A DNA stretch of 27,082 nucleotides, taken from NCBI GenBank assembly GCA_934122035.1, contig CAKOVP010000019.1:1-27082 (forward strand), given 5' to 3'. The notes beneath the pieces were generated by a model. It had not been told where the DNA came from and ran no database searches. It saw nothing but the letters and a program-made list of their open reading frames with translations. The DNA comes from an uncultured Clostridia bacterium. GTDB taxonomy: Bacteria; Bacillota; Clostridia; TANB77; CAG-508. This document shows positions 20,607 to 27,082 of the stretch, in pieces; within the stretch, counting starts at the first letter, position 1; each line of letters begins with the position of its first letter. Made by a program: the position numbers and the translations under genes.

Positions 20607-23222
20607 TTAAAATCCTGTTCTTGGCAGTTTCTTTTTTTCTATTATATTGTAAACTGTTGTTGTTACAATATCTTCATCAGATACTTTGTAGTCACCGTCA
20701 TAACCTTCTAATATTGTATAATTTTTTATTATTGTATCGTTTTCCAGGTTTTCGTTTGCCTTCATATATATGTGTGGCTTTTCTAGATTTTTAAATCCAG
20801 CCTTCACCTCTCCAAAGCATACTTTTATTTCTGTTATTTTTTCCTCATTTTCTAAGTTAATATTGCTTAAGTCTATATAACTATTTTCTTTTGTGCTAAT
20901 GTCCTTCTTTATAACCATATATTGGTCTTTTTGATTTGTTTTGTAATAGATACTGTATTTTAATTCTTGATTATATGTTCCTGTAGAAATTTTTGTTATT
21001 TTTGCTTTTTCGTATGGCAAATTATCATACCATGTGAAATCTTGTAATTTAACATTTCCATTGTTTTCTATATTAAATTCATAGTCTATTTCTCCATTTG
21101 ACTGAACTGTATTTTTAGCATTTTTTTCTATATTCACACTAGGATTATGTGGGTCATTTGTTAGCTTACATTCTATAATTTGTTCATTTTCTTTTATTTC
21201 TACATTTATGCTTTTGTCGTTTAAAATATACCACTTTGCTGTTTCCGCTTCTTTTACTTTATAATTGCCTAAATCTAATTTTTTACTAATTGCAATACCT
21301 TCTTTATTTGTAGTTACTGTATCCACAATTTTTCCACTTGAATTATAAATATTAAATTTTGCACCTTCTATTGGGCTTCCTGCCTCTGTTTTTGTTATTT
21401 TATTTTTATCACTACTTGTTTTTATTATTTTTATACTTCCTTTTTTTCTTTCGTTATTTACAATTTGTGTTGTTATTTCATTTTCTTTTACGTTTATTGT
21501 AATTGGTGTCTCATCTAATATGTATTTACTATTGGTAGATATTTCTTTTATTGTATATTTACCTATTGGAAGGTCTTTTGTTGTTGCTTCTCCAACACTA
21601 TTTGTTACTAATGTTTCTACTATTTCTCCTTTTTCATTTATTACATCAAATTTAACACTTGCAAGTTTTATCTCATTATTTTCTTTGTCCTGCTTTATTA
21701 CTTTTATTTTTCCTTTTTTCTTTTCATTTTCTATTTTTAATTCTAATTTTTCATTCCAATTAATTTTTACACTTTTGTCTACACAAGTTTTGTATTCTGC
21801 TTTTGTTTTAGTTTCCTTTAAAGTGTATTCTCCAATATCTATATTTGAGGCTACTGCTTTTCCTTTAGCATCTGTTTTTAAATTTGCAACGACTTTTCCT
21901 TCTTTAGATATCAACTCAAATTCTACACCTTCTAAACATATTGTATTATCATCCTTGTCTACTTTTGTAATCTCTATTTCTCCCTTTTTGCGATTATTGG
22001 TTATAGTATAATTTTTACTTTCATTATAACCAATTTCTATTTCAAAAGGTTTATCTGGCAATATGTACTCGTGTTTTGTTTCAGTTTCTGTTAAAGATAT
22101 TTTTCCTTGTCTTAATCCTTTTATTATAATTTCTCCATTTTTATTTGTAACAAAATCTCCAATTTTTTCGTTATTATCCAAATATTTAGCAGTAAATTTT
22201 ACTCCTTCTAGCACTTCTGCTTCGCCATTCTTTATTATTGTAAGTTTAGATTTGTGCACATCTATATTGGTAATGGTTTGGCATTGCAATGCTTCTTCCT
22301 TATCTGCATATATTACATAATTTTGATACTTTGAATCATATGCAGTTGCATAAAATATAGGATATGTTTTTGAAATTGCATTTTCTATTTTTACTGTTCC
22401 TTTTATGTTTGCGGTTAATTTATCTTTTGGAATAGCGACCTTAAATGTTTCTCCTTGTATTGTATTAGTTGTTTTTTCTTCACTATTTAAAATTAGTGTT
22501 CCAGTTGGAAAAGATTGAATATTAACATTGTAGCTATCTATTGGTCTATTAGATGTTATTTTATATGTTAATAATATATAATTCTTGTTATTTATTGTTT
22601 TTTCTTGTTGTTCTGCATTTTTGATAACGGATATTTCAGGCTTTATATAGTTATCACTACTCTCAATTGCATAATAATATATTTGCTCTGCAACATTTAG
22701 AACTTTTTGTCCTCTTAATTGAACATCCTCTAATGATATATTGTCTCCATATCCAACTCTATTGGGAACCTCATACTTTCCTTTTGGAGTTGTTCCATCC
22801 ATTAAACAATGTATTGCAGTCTTAGTTGCATAATATAAATCATCGTCGCAGTCTAATCCCCAAGACTGATATGGTTTTCCCATATATCCTACATATAAAG
22901 CTCTCCAAACAGGTCCATCATTTAAAGCCTCTAATGTTACATCGTAATTATCAGCCGTACCTGTTCCAATTCCTTCTTTCTTAGGTTCAACACAAAAAGC
23001 TGGATATTTTTTTCCTGTTGCAGGATCTTCATAGCACACATATGCAACTGCTTTTAACTTATCCTCTCCTTGTATTTTTAGTACAGCAATACAGTCATGG
23101 TCTTTTTTTAAGTTTATAGTCTGACCATCCTCAAAGCTTAATGCTAAAACTGGAGCAATGTTACTAAATACTAATATAAAACTTACTATAAATATAATTA
23201 TTTTATCGATTTTTAGACTCAT
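20607..23222 (-). CDS. Secreted thioester-domain-like surface protein with four Cna-B/SpaA domains, ending at LPRTGF
   Basis: An 871-residue secreted protein. Residues 1-28 are a signal peptide (IIIFIVSFILVFSNIAPVLA). Residues about 40-190 resemble a TQXA/thioester adhesin domain: Cys77 (YPAFCVEP) could be the reactive Cys, but the partner motif reads ATKTAIHC, with Lys134 where Gln is expected. Four prealbumin-like repeats follow at about 320-412, 413-502, 503-592 and 593-692, each with the Gly...Tyr-x-x-x-Glu pattern of SpaA/Cna-B domains that form Lys-Asn isopeptides. A DUF11-like domain covers about 693-860. The protein ends KKKLPRTGF, a sortase motif with no hydrophobic anchor after it. 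Only GGAGG at 23260-23264 could be the ribosome binding site, 37 nt before the ATG with a hairpin between. The sortase gene is directly upstream. Confidence 0.88.
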   Translation of the reverse strand: MSLKIDKIIIFIVSFILVFSNIAPVLALSFEDGQTINLKKDHDCIAVLKIQGEDKLKAVAYVCYEDPATGKKYPAFCVEPKKEGIGTGTADNYDVTLEALNDGPVWRALYVGYMGKPYQSWGLDCDDDLYYATKTAIHCLMDGTTPKGKYEVPNRVGYGDNISLEDVQLRGQKVLNVAEQIYYYAIESSDNYIKPEISVIKNAEQQEKTINNKNYILLTYKITSNRPIDSYNVNIQSFPTGTLILNSEEKTTNTIQGETFKVAIPKDKLTANIKGTVKIENAISKTYPIFYATAYDSKYQNYVIYADKEEALQCQTITNIDVHKSKLTIIKNGEAEVLEGVKFTAKYLDNNEKIGDFVTNKNGEIIIKGLRQGKISLTETETKHEYILPDKPFEIEIGYNESKNYTITNNRKKGEIEITKVDKDDNTICLEGVEFELISKEGKVVANLKTDAKGKAVASNIDIGEYTLKETKTKAEYKTCVDKSVKINWNEKLELKIENEKKKGKIKVIKQDKENNEIKLASVKFDVINEKGEIVETLVTNSVGEATTKDLPIGKYTIKEISTNSKYILDETPITINVKENEITTQIVNNERKKGSIKIIKTSSDKNKITKTEAGSPIEGAKFNIYNSSGKIVDTVTTNKEGIAISKKLDLGNYKVKEAETAKWYILNDKSINVEIKENEQIIECKLTNDPHNPSVNIEKNAKNTVQSNGEIDYEFNIENNGNVKLQDFTWYDNLPYEKAKITKISTGTYNQELKYSIYYKTNQKDQYMVIKKDISTKENSYIDLSNINLENEEKITEIKVCFGEVKAGFKNLEKPHIYMKANENLENDTIIKNYTILEGYDGDYKVSDEDIVTTTVYNIIEKKKLPRTGF

Positions 23223-23233
23223 AAATTATTTTA

Positions 23234-23266
23234 TAATCAACTATATTAATTGATTAAATCCTCCTT
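23234..23266 (-). promoter_or_regulatory. Ribosome binding site separated from the start by a stem-loop
   Basis: AAGGAGG (23260-23266) is followed by TAATCAA (23256-23250 region) pairing with TTGATTA (23240-23234) over a 9-nt loop. About 11 nt of AT-rich sequence then lead to the ATG at 23222. With the stem closed, the ribosome binding site comes to about 14 nt from the ATG. No in-frame start lies closer: TAA stands two codons before the ATG. Confidence 0.5.
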
Positions 23267-23273
23267 TTTTTAT

Positions 23274-23816
23274 TTATATTTGCACAGCTTGTACACACAA
23301 TCTTTGGTTTATTTTATTTTTTATGCAGGTTATTAATGTAAGTCTATTTTCTTTAGTATTTTCTAGTAAAGACCAGTCTGTTTCTAATATTTCTTGTTTG
23401 CCAAATACTTTGTATTTTCTGTCTCCATACCTAGTCTTATAAATTATTTCATCTCCTTCTTCCAGTTCATTTATTCTTGCAAAATATGAATACTCGTTTC
23501 CTCTATTATGTGCAGCTAGTGCAACATTGCCATCATATTTTGCAGTTTCTTCTATATGACCTATGTATTCTTTTAATATATCATTTGTGCTTCCTTCTTT
23601 AACTTGTCCATCTAAGCCTATTTTTTCTATTACTAAATATCCTAAATACTCATCTTCTAAAGTTTCATCTTCAGCTCTTTCTTGTTCAAGATTGTCTTTT
23701 GTTTTTTGCTCATTTGCTTCTCTATTTTCTAAAACTTTTTGGTCATATCTAAATAGCATATATAAAGATGTTACAAAAATGAGCACAATTAATAAAACAA
23801 ATATTTTTTTATACAT
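23274..23816 (-). CDS. Sortase (transpeptidase)
   Basis: A membrane-bound cysteine transpeptidase that cuts LPxTG-like motifs and joins the protein to the cell wall or a pilus. One N-terminal membrane helix (about 4-23, IFVLLIVLIFVTSLYMLF) is followed by an acidic coiled segment. The catalytic domain has H103 (ALAAHNRGN), C164 (RLTLITC) and R172 (NQRLCVQA). At 180 residues it is short, and the TLITC pattern recalls class B/D enzymes; I do not assign the class. It begins behind AAGGAG. The gene for its probable substrate, the LPRTGF surface protein, starts 51 nt after its stop. Confidence 0.93.
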   Translation of the reverse strand: MYKKIFVLLIVLIFVTSLYMLFRYDQKVLENREANEQKTKDNLEQERAEDETLEDEYLGYLVIEKIGLDGQVKEGSTNDILKEYIGHIEETAKYDGNVALAAHNRGNEYSYFARINELEEGDEIIYKTRYGDRKYKVFGKQEILETDWSLLENTKENRLTLITCIKNKINQRLCVQAVQI

Positions 23817-23830
23817 ATCTGCACTCCTTT

Positions 23831-23977
23831 TTATTTTTTACTTTTGGATTTTTCTTTAGAATTAATTTCTTTCGTTTTAACAAAACCTTTTGATATATCA
23901 AACTTTATTTTCATTATACTTAGATTTACTTTAAAGTCAATTGATTTTTCCATTAATTTCCATAAAGTGTTCGACAT
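23831..23977 (-). CDS. Possible 48-residue Lys-rich protein upstream of sortase
   Basis: An open frame from ATG 23977 (MSNTLWKLMEKSIDFKVNLS) to a TAA at 23831, 14 nt before the sortase start, with the sortase ribosome binding site right after the stop. The product is amphipathic with a Ser/Lys tail (KEKSKSKK). Against it: no ribosome binding site is seen before its ATG, and a good promoter (23913-23940) lies inside it. I give it low weight. Confidence 0.25.
   Translation of the reverse strand: MSNTLWKLMEKSIDFKVNLSIMKIKFDISKGFVKTKEINSKEKSKSKK
23913..23940 (-). promoter_or_regulatory. Promoter of the sortase-surface protein operon
   Basis: TTGACT (23935-23940), 16 bp, TATAAT (23913-23918) on the minus strand; start near 23906, about 90 nt before the sortase ATG. 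Confidence 0.6.
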
Positions 23978-24002
23978 AAAATTCAGATTTTCTACTAAAA
24001 GG

Positions 24003-24041
24003 CATAAAAAATAAGAAGGACTTTTAAAATCCTTCTTATTT
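24003..24041 (-). terminator. Terminator of hpf
   Basis: AAATAAGAAGGA and TCCTTCTTATTT (24009-24020 with 24030-24041) form a perfect 12 bp stem. On the minus strand it continues into TTTTTTATG. Confidence 0.85.
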
Positions 24042-24055
24042 CGGCATTTATTTTA

Positions 24056-24589
24056 TTATGCTTCTGGTTCTATTAAGCCAAAGTTTTTGTTGTCTTTTAA
24101 TTTGTAAATTACATTTACTTTTCCTGTTTCTATATTAACAAATACTAAAAATCTATTTTGGGGTTGGTCTTCTAATAATAATTTTGCATCTTCTGATCCC
24201 ATTGGTTTTATATCATAGTACATTGTTTTTACTATTTCGTCTGTAATTTGATGTTCATCTTCTTTGTTTGCTTCTTTTAATCTTATAGACTCTGTCATAT
24301 TTTGCTTGTCTTTTTTAGTCTTCATTTTTCTAATTTGACCTTCTAATATATCTATGTCTTTATCTATTGAAGCATATAAATCTTTACTTGCAGTAACAGC
24401 TCTTAGAGTATCTCCTGCTGCAGATACATGCATTTCTGCTACTTGTTCTTGTCCTTCAACTTTAATTGTTACATATAAATCTATATCTTCTGTTTCAAAG
24501 TATTTTTCTAATCTTTCAGATTTTTCCTCAATGTAATTTTTAATTGCGTCTGTTGCCTTTAGTTCCTTTCCTGTTATTTTTATGTTCAT
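24056..24589 (-). CDS. hpf: Ribosome hibernation promoting factor, long form
   Basis: Long HPF joins two 70S ribosomes into inactive 100S dimers in stationary phase or stress. Residues 1-95 are the ribosome-binding beta-alpha-beta domain (MNIKITGKELKATDAIKNYI, EMHVSAAGDTLRAVTASKDL, ASIDKDIDILEGQIRKMK). A linker leads to the C-terminal dimerisation domain (VKTMYYDIKPMGSEDAKLLL, NRFLVFVNIETGKVNVIYK). I start at 24589, behind AAAGGAG; the frame is open 34 codons further but that part is not HPF-like. The product is 177 residues, as in other Bacillota. Confidence 0.95.
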   Translation of the reverse strand: MNIKITGKELKATDAIKNYIEEKSERLEKYFETEDIDLYVTIKVEGQEQVAEMHVSAAGDTLRAVTASKDLYASIDKDIDILEGQIRKMKTKKDKQNMTESIRLKEANKEDEHQITDEIVKTMYYDIKPMGSEDAKLLLEDQPQNRFLVFVNIETGKVNVIYKLKDNKNFGLIEPEA

Positions 24590-24687
24590 AAAAATCGCTC
24601 CTTTCAATCTTTTTCGATATGTTATTTTGCATTTTGCACTTTCATTATATATGTTTTTACCTATTTTTGCAAGATGTATTTGGCTTT

Positions 24688-25287
24688 TCATTGGTACAAA
24701 TTGTTTTTTACTATGTATTCGATTACTTCTTTACTGGTATATTTGTCTGCTTCTTGATATTTTCCTTCGTTTATTAATTTTCTTATTATACTCGAATTTG
24801 TATCTTTATTTTCTTTTAGTTGTATTATTTTATATTTTTCTTTATTTTTATATAACATACCATTTTCTTTTATAAAATTTTCCAAATTCAAAGAATGTCT
24901 ATTAAATACTATGTAATTATATTTAGTAATCAGTTCTTCTGCATTTTTCCAAGTTGGCATTTTTATAAAATTATCTGCTCCCATTATAAAATAAATTTCT
25001 GTACCTTCATACTTTTTTTCTATCATTTCGAATGCCTGTATTGCAGAAATACTTTCATTTTTATTTAACTCTATATTTTCCACGTCTATGTTATTAAAGT
25101 TTTTACTTATTATTTGTAACATTTCATATCTGTAATTTTCATCTATTAATTCTGGTTTTTTATAGCTATTTCCAACTGGTACAAAATAGACTCTGTCCAA
25201 ATTTTGCTCTTGTATCGACATTCTTGCTATTTCTAAATGTGCATATGTGGGTGGATTAAAACTTCCTCCAAAAAATCCTATTTTCAT
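24688..25287 (-). CDS. nadD: Nicotinate-nucleotide adenylyltransferase
   Basis: NadD joins ATP and nicotinate mononucleotide to deamido-NAD+ in NAD synthesis. The nucleotidyltransferase start GFFGGSFNPPTYAHLEIARM holds the (T/H)xGH motif as T14-Y15-A16-H17, with Ala in place of Gly. The second motif is SSIIRKLINEG (family ISSTxIR). EIYFIMGADNFIKMPTW is typical of NadD. The length of 199 is normal. In many Bacillota yqeK (HD phosphatase) and rsfS follow; here the next gene is hpf. An extended -10, TGCTATAAT (25342-25350 on the minus strand), is a possible promoter. Confidence 0.94.
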   Translation of the reverse strand: MKIGFFGGSFNPPTYAHLEIARMSIQEQNLDRVYFVPVGNSYKKPELIDENYRYEMLQIISKNFNNIDVENIELNKNESISAIQAFEMIEKKYEGTEIYFIMGADNFIKMPTWKNAEELITKYNYIVFNRHSLNLENFIKENGMLYKNKEKYKIIQLKENKDTNSSIIRKLINEGKYQEADKYTSKEVIEYIVKNNLYQ

Positions 25288-25407
25288 GTATTTTCTTTTT
25301 AGGTTATAAACCTATTCTCCTTTTTATTATTTACTTTAAATATTATAGCATAAAAATACTTTATGATAATAACATTTTCATTATTTTTCTATATAAAATA
25401 CTTGTAA

Positions 25408-25452
25408 ACTTGCTTTTTCTCGTACAAGTTGCATTTAACTTTTCACTTGACA
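25408..25452. repeat. Dispersed intergenic repeat, copy 3 (deleted form)
   Basis: CTTGCTTTTTCTCGTACAAG is joined almost directly to TTTAACTTTTCACTTGACA. Against copy 1 the 19-nt middle part is missing. It lies between nadD and rpsT; the rest of that 349-nt gap holds only the rpsT promoter and a possible nadD promoter. Confidence 0.6.
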
Positions 25453-25565
25453 GTAAAATACTTATATTTAATCGTATAATTGTTTTATGCTCTCTAAAAA
25501 ATTGTAAAATGTGTTCAATTTTTATCATATTTCCATTTTATTTGTAAAGATTTTTGTTCTAATCC

Positions 25566-25594
25566 TTGCAATATTGCTAATTTCGTGATACAAT
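25566..25594 (+). promoter_or_regulatory. Promoter of rpsT
   Basis: TTGCAA (25566-25571), 17 bp, TACAAT (25589-25594); start near 25601, with a short leader to the ATG at 25637. Confidence 0.65.
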
Positions 25595-25636
25595 AAAATA
25601 CGTTATAAAATTTACATTGAGGAGGTGCAATAGAAT

Positions 25637-25903
25637 ATGCCAAATATCAAATCTGCAATTAAACGTGTAAACGTTATTGAAAAGAAAACTGCTAGAAATA
25701 ATATGATTAAATCTGGATATAAATCAGCTGTTAAAAAGTTTGAACAAGCTGTTGCAGCAGGAAATGTTGAAGAAGCTAAAACTTTACTTTCTGAAGCTAC
25801 AAAGAAAATAGATCAAGCTTGTACAAAAGGTGTTATTGTTAAAAACACAGCTTCTAGAAAAAAATCTTTATTAGCTAAGAAGTTAAACGCTATGAATGCG
25901 TAA
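25637..25903 (+). CDS. rpsT: Ribosomal protein bS20
   Basis: S20 binds 16S rRNA early in 30S assembly. The 88-residue, Lys/Ala-rich helical protein begins MPNIKSAIKRVNVIEKKTAR and has ARNNMIKSGYKSAVKKFEQA and IVKNTASRKKSLLAKKLNAM, the standard S20 blocks. GAGGAGGTG lies upstream of the ATG. It is a single-gene transcript with its own promoter and terminator. Confidence 0.98.
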   Translation: MPNIKSAIKRVNVIEKKTARNNMIKSGYKSAVKKFEQAVAAGNVEEAKTLLSEATKKIDQACTKGVIVKNTASRKKSLLAKKLNAMNA

Positions 25904-25940
25904 TATAAAAAATTGTGCACAGTTTTTTATAAAAAAGTGA

Positions 25941-25973
25941 CCCAATTATTAATTTTTTAATAATTGGGTTCTT
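25941..25973. terminator. Terminator between rpsT and gatB, probably bidirectional
   Basis: CCCAATTATTAA (25941-25952) and TTAATAATTGGG (25957-25968) pair perfectly around TTTT, followed on the plus strand by TTCTTTTT. On the minus strand a T run (complement of 25931-25936) follows a few bases later, so it can also serve gatB. Confidence 0.85.
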
Positions 25974-26041
25974 TTTATTTTGTTTTGAGTATATAGAATA
26001 ATTTGTGTAAAGTTTGCATAAACTTTTCGATATATTCTTTT

Positions 26042-27082
26042 TTATTTATTCATTTCTTCTATGAACATTTTATTAAGCATTTGTGGATTTGCCTTGCCTT
26101 TTGTAGCTTTCATTGCTTGTCCGACTAAGAATCCTAATGCTCTATCTTTTCCTGCTTTGTAGTCTGCTATTGATTGTGGATTTGCTTCTAATACTTGCAT
26201 TACAACTTCTTTTATAGCACCTTCATCAGAAATTTGTATCCAGCCTTTTGCTTTTATTATTTCTTCTGGGTTGCGTGTTGTAGCATCTTCTACAAACATT
26301 TCTTCAAGCACTTTTTTACCTATTGCAGAACTTATTGTTCCTTTGTCTATCAATTCTACTAGACTTGCAAGTTCAGTTCCTGTAAATGGAATGTGTTCTG
26401 GCTCTAGCTCTTCCTCGTTTAATATACGAGAAATGTCTGATAAAATCCAGTTTGCAACTGCTTTTGCATTTTTGCATATTTTTTCTGCTGCTTCAAATAA
26501 GTTTGATAAATATTTAGAAGCTGTAAGTAATCTTGCATCTTTTTCAGATAGTTTATACTCTTCCATGTATCTTGTTTTTCTGCTTTCTGGCAACTCTGGA
26601 AGTGTTTTTCTTATATTTTCTATATATTCATCAGACAATTTTATTGCAACTAAGTCTGGCTCTGGGAAATATCTATAATCCTGTGCATCCTCTTTATCTC
26701 TCATAGAGAAGGTCTTTCCAGATACATCATCCCATCTTCTGGTTTCTTGTTCTACAACTCCACCATTATCTAATATTTCTGATTGTCTTTGTATTTCGTA
26801 TTCTATTGCTCTCGAAATTGATTTAAATGAACTCATACCTTTCATTTCAGCACGTGTTCCAAATGGTGTTCCTGGCTTATGTATTGATACGTTAACGTCT
26901 GCTCTGTATGAACCTTCCTGCATTTTACAATTAGAAACAGCAATATACTCTAGTATAGATTTCATTTTTTTCAAATAAGCATCTGCTTCTTTTGCAGACC
27001 TTAAATCTGGTTCAGAAACTATTTCTATTAGAGGAACTCCAGCTCTGTTTAAATCAACTAAACTTCCTTCGCTAAACTCATT
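26042..27082 (-). CDS. gatB: Aspartyl/glutamyl-tRNA amidotransferase subunit B (N-terminus outside the window)
   Basis: GatB is the kinase/transamidase subunit of GatCAB, which turns Glu-tRNA(Gln) and Asp-tRNA(Asn) into Gln- and Asn-tRNA. The frame is open to the right edge (346 residues seen of about 475), so the start is missing; a TTG at 26974 inside it is not the start. The cradle domain shows LVDLNRAGVPLIEIVSEPDL, YRADVNVSIHKPGTPFGTRAE and QDYRYFPEPDLVAIKL. The C-terminal YqeY-like tRNA-binding domain ends in FLVGQAMKATKGKANPQMLN. gatC and gatA would be expected to its right. Confidence 0.97.
   Translation of the reverse strand, partial: NEFSEGSLVDLNRAGVPLIEIVSEPDLRSAKEADAYLKKMKSILEYIAVSNCKMQEGSYRADVNVSIHKPGTPFGTRAEMKGMSSFKSISRAIEYEIQRQSEILDNGGVVEQETRRWDDVSGKTFSMRDKEDAQDYRYFPEPDLVAIKLSDEYIENIRKTLPELPESRKTRYMEEYKLSEKDARLLTASKYLSNLFEAAEKICKNAKAVANWILSDISRILNEEELEPEHIPFTGTELASLVELIDKGTISSAIGKKVLEEMFVEDATTRNPEEIIKAKGWIQISDEGAIKEVVMQVLEANPQSIADYKAGKDRALGFLVGQAMKATKGKANPQMLNKMFIEEMNK

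Noticed and set aside
21520..22011. 163-codon plus-strand frame inside the surface-protein gene
   Set aside because: Antisense shadow of the repeated Cna-B domains; Ser/Phe-rich and without a ribosome binding site.
24590..24691. Upstream extension of hpf by 34 codons
   Set aside because: It contains the ribosome binding site and has no similarity to HPF.
26271..26678. 135-codon plus-strand frame inside gatB
   Set aside because: Antisense shadow of a strongly conserved gene.
1..27082. CRISPR array, transposase or T-box
   Set aside because: No regular spaced repeats, no transposase frame, and no T-box sequence upstream of any gene were found.

Overview
This 27 kb window looks like the chromosome of a low-GC, Gram-positive, spore-forming member of the Clostridia (Bacillota). 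The evidence is strong A+T bias, AAGGAGG-type ribosome binding sites, vegetative (sigma-A-like) TTGACA/TATAAT promoters with 16-17 bp spacers, an alpha/beta-type small acid-soluble spore protein, era-yqzL-recO gene order, a long-form hibernation factor, a Gln-amidotransferase subunit (GatB) and a sortase system. I cannot name the species. No prophage, insertion sequence or CRISPR array is visible. Most genes are core.

Left part (1-7.6 kb): a pilin-like surface protein running off the left edge, a manganese-type CDF exporter, tRNA-Cys, and plsX with its own promoter and terminator. Convergent to plsX is the minus-strand cluster rpmG-secE-nusG-rplK-rplA-[L10 leader]-rplJ-rplL, read right to left from a very good promoter at 7603. 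It ends at a terminator after rplL, with no rpoBC following. The rplJ-rplL spacer is unusually rich in inverted repeats.

Middle (7.6-15.6 kb): pth-rng-mgtA forms a minus-strand operon. Divergent from it are era-yqzL-recO on the plus strand. These are followed on the minus strand by a 61-residue Cys-pair protein, whose ribosome binding site lies in a hairpin, and a Cof-type HAD phosphatase.

Accessory-looking part (15.7-18.5 kb): a spore protein gene, an unrecognised 182-residue gene, and, divergent from it, an XRE/S24 (LexA/CI-like) self-cleaving repressor directly followed by dinD. Three TGTACA-centred sites lie on or near the repressor promoter. I read this as a compact, self-contained DNA-damage switch and the best candidate for an underdescribed system.

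Right part (18.5-27.1 kb): a NifU/IscU-like protein with its GGGtGRT partner; a sortase with its multi-domain surface protein, which ends exactly at LPRTGF with no membrane anchor and has Lys where the thioester domain normally has Gln; hpf; nadD; rpsT; and the 3' two thirds of gatB. A 35-60 bp dispersed repeat occurs three times in intergenic DNA (near 2.13, 20.40 and 25.41 kb).

Two genes (era and the surface protein) share an odd start region in which a Shine-Dalgarno-like sequence is separated from the ATG by a stem-loop. All structures, promoters and families were read by eye; no search or folding program was run.
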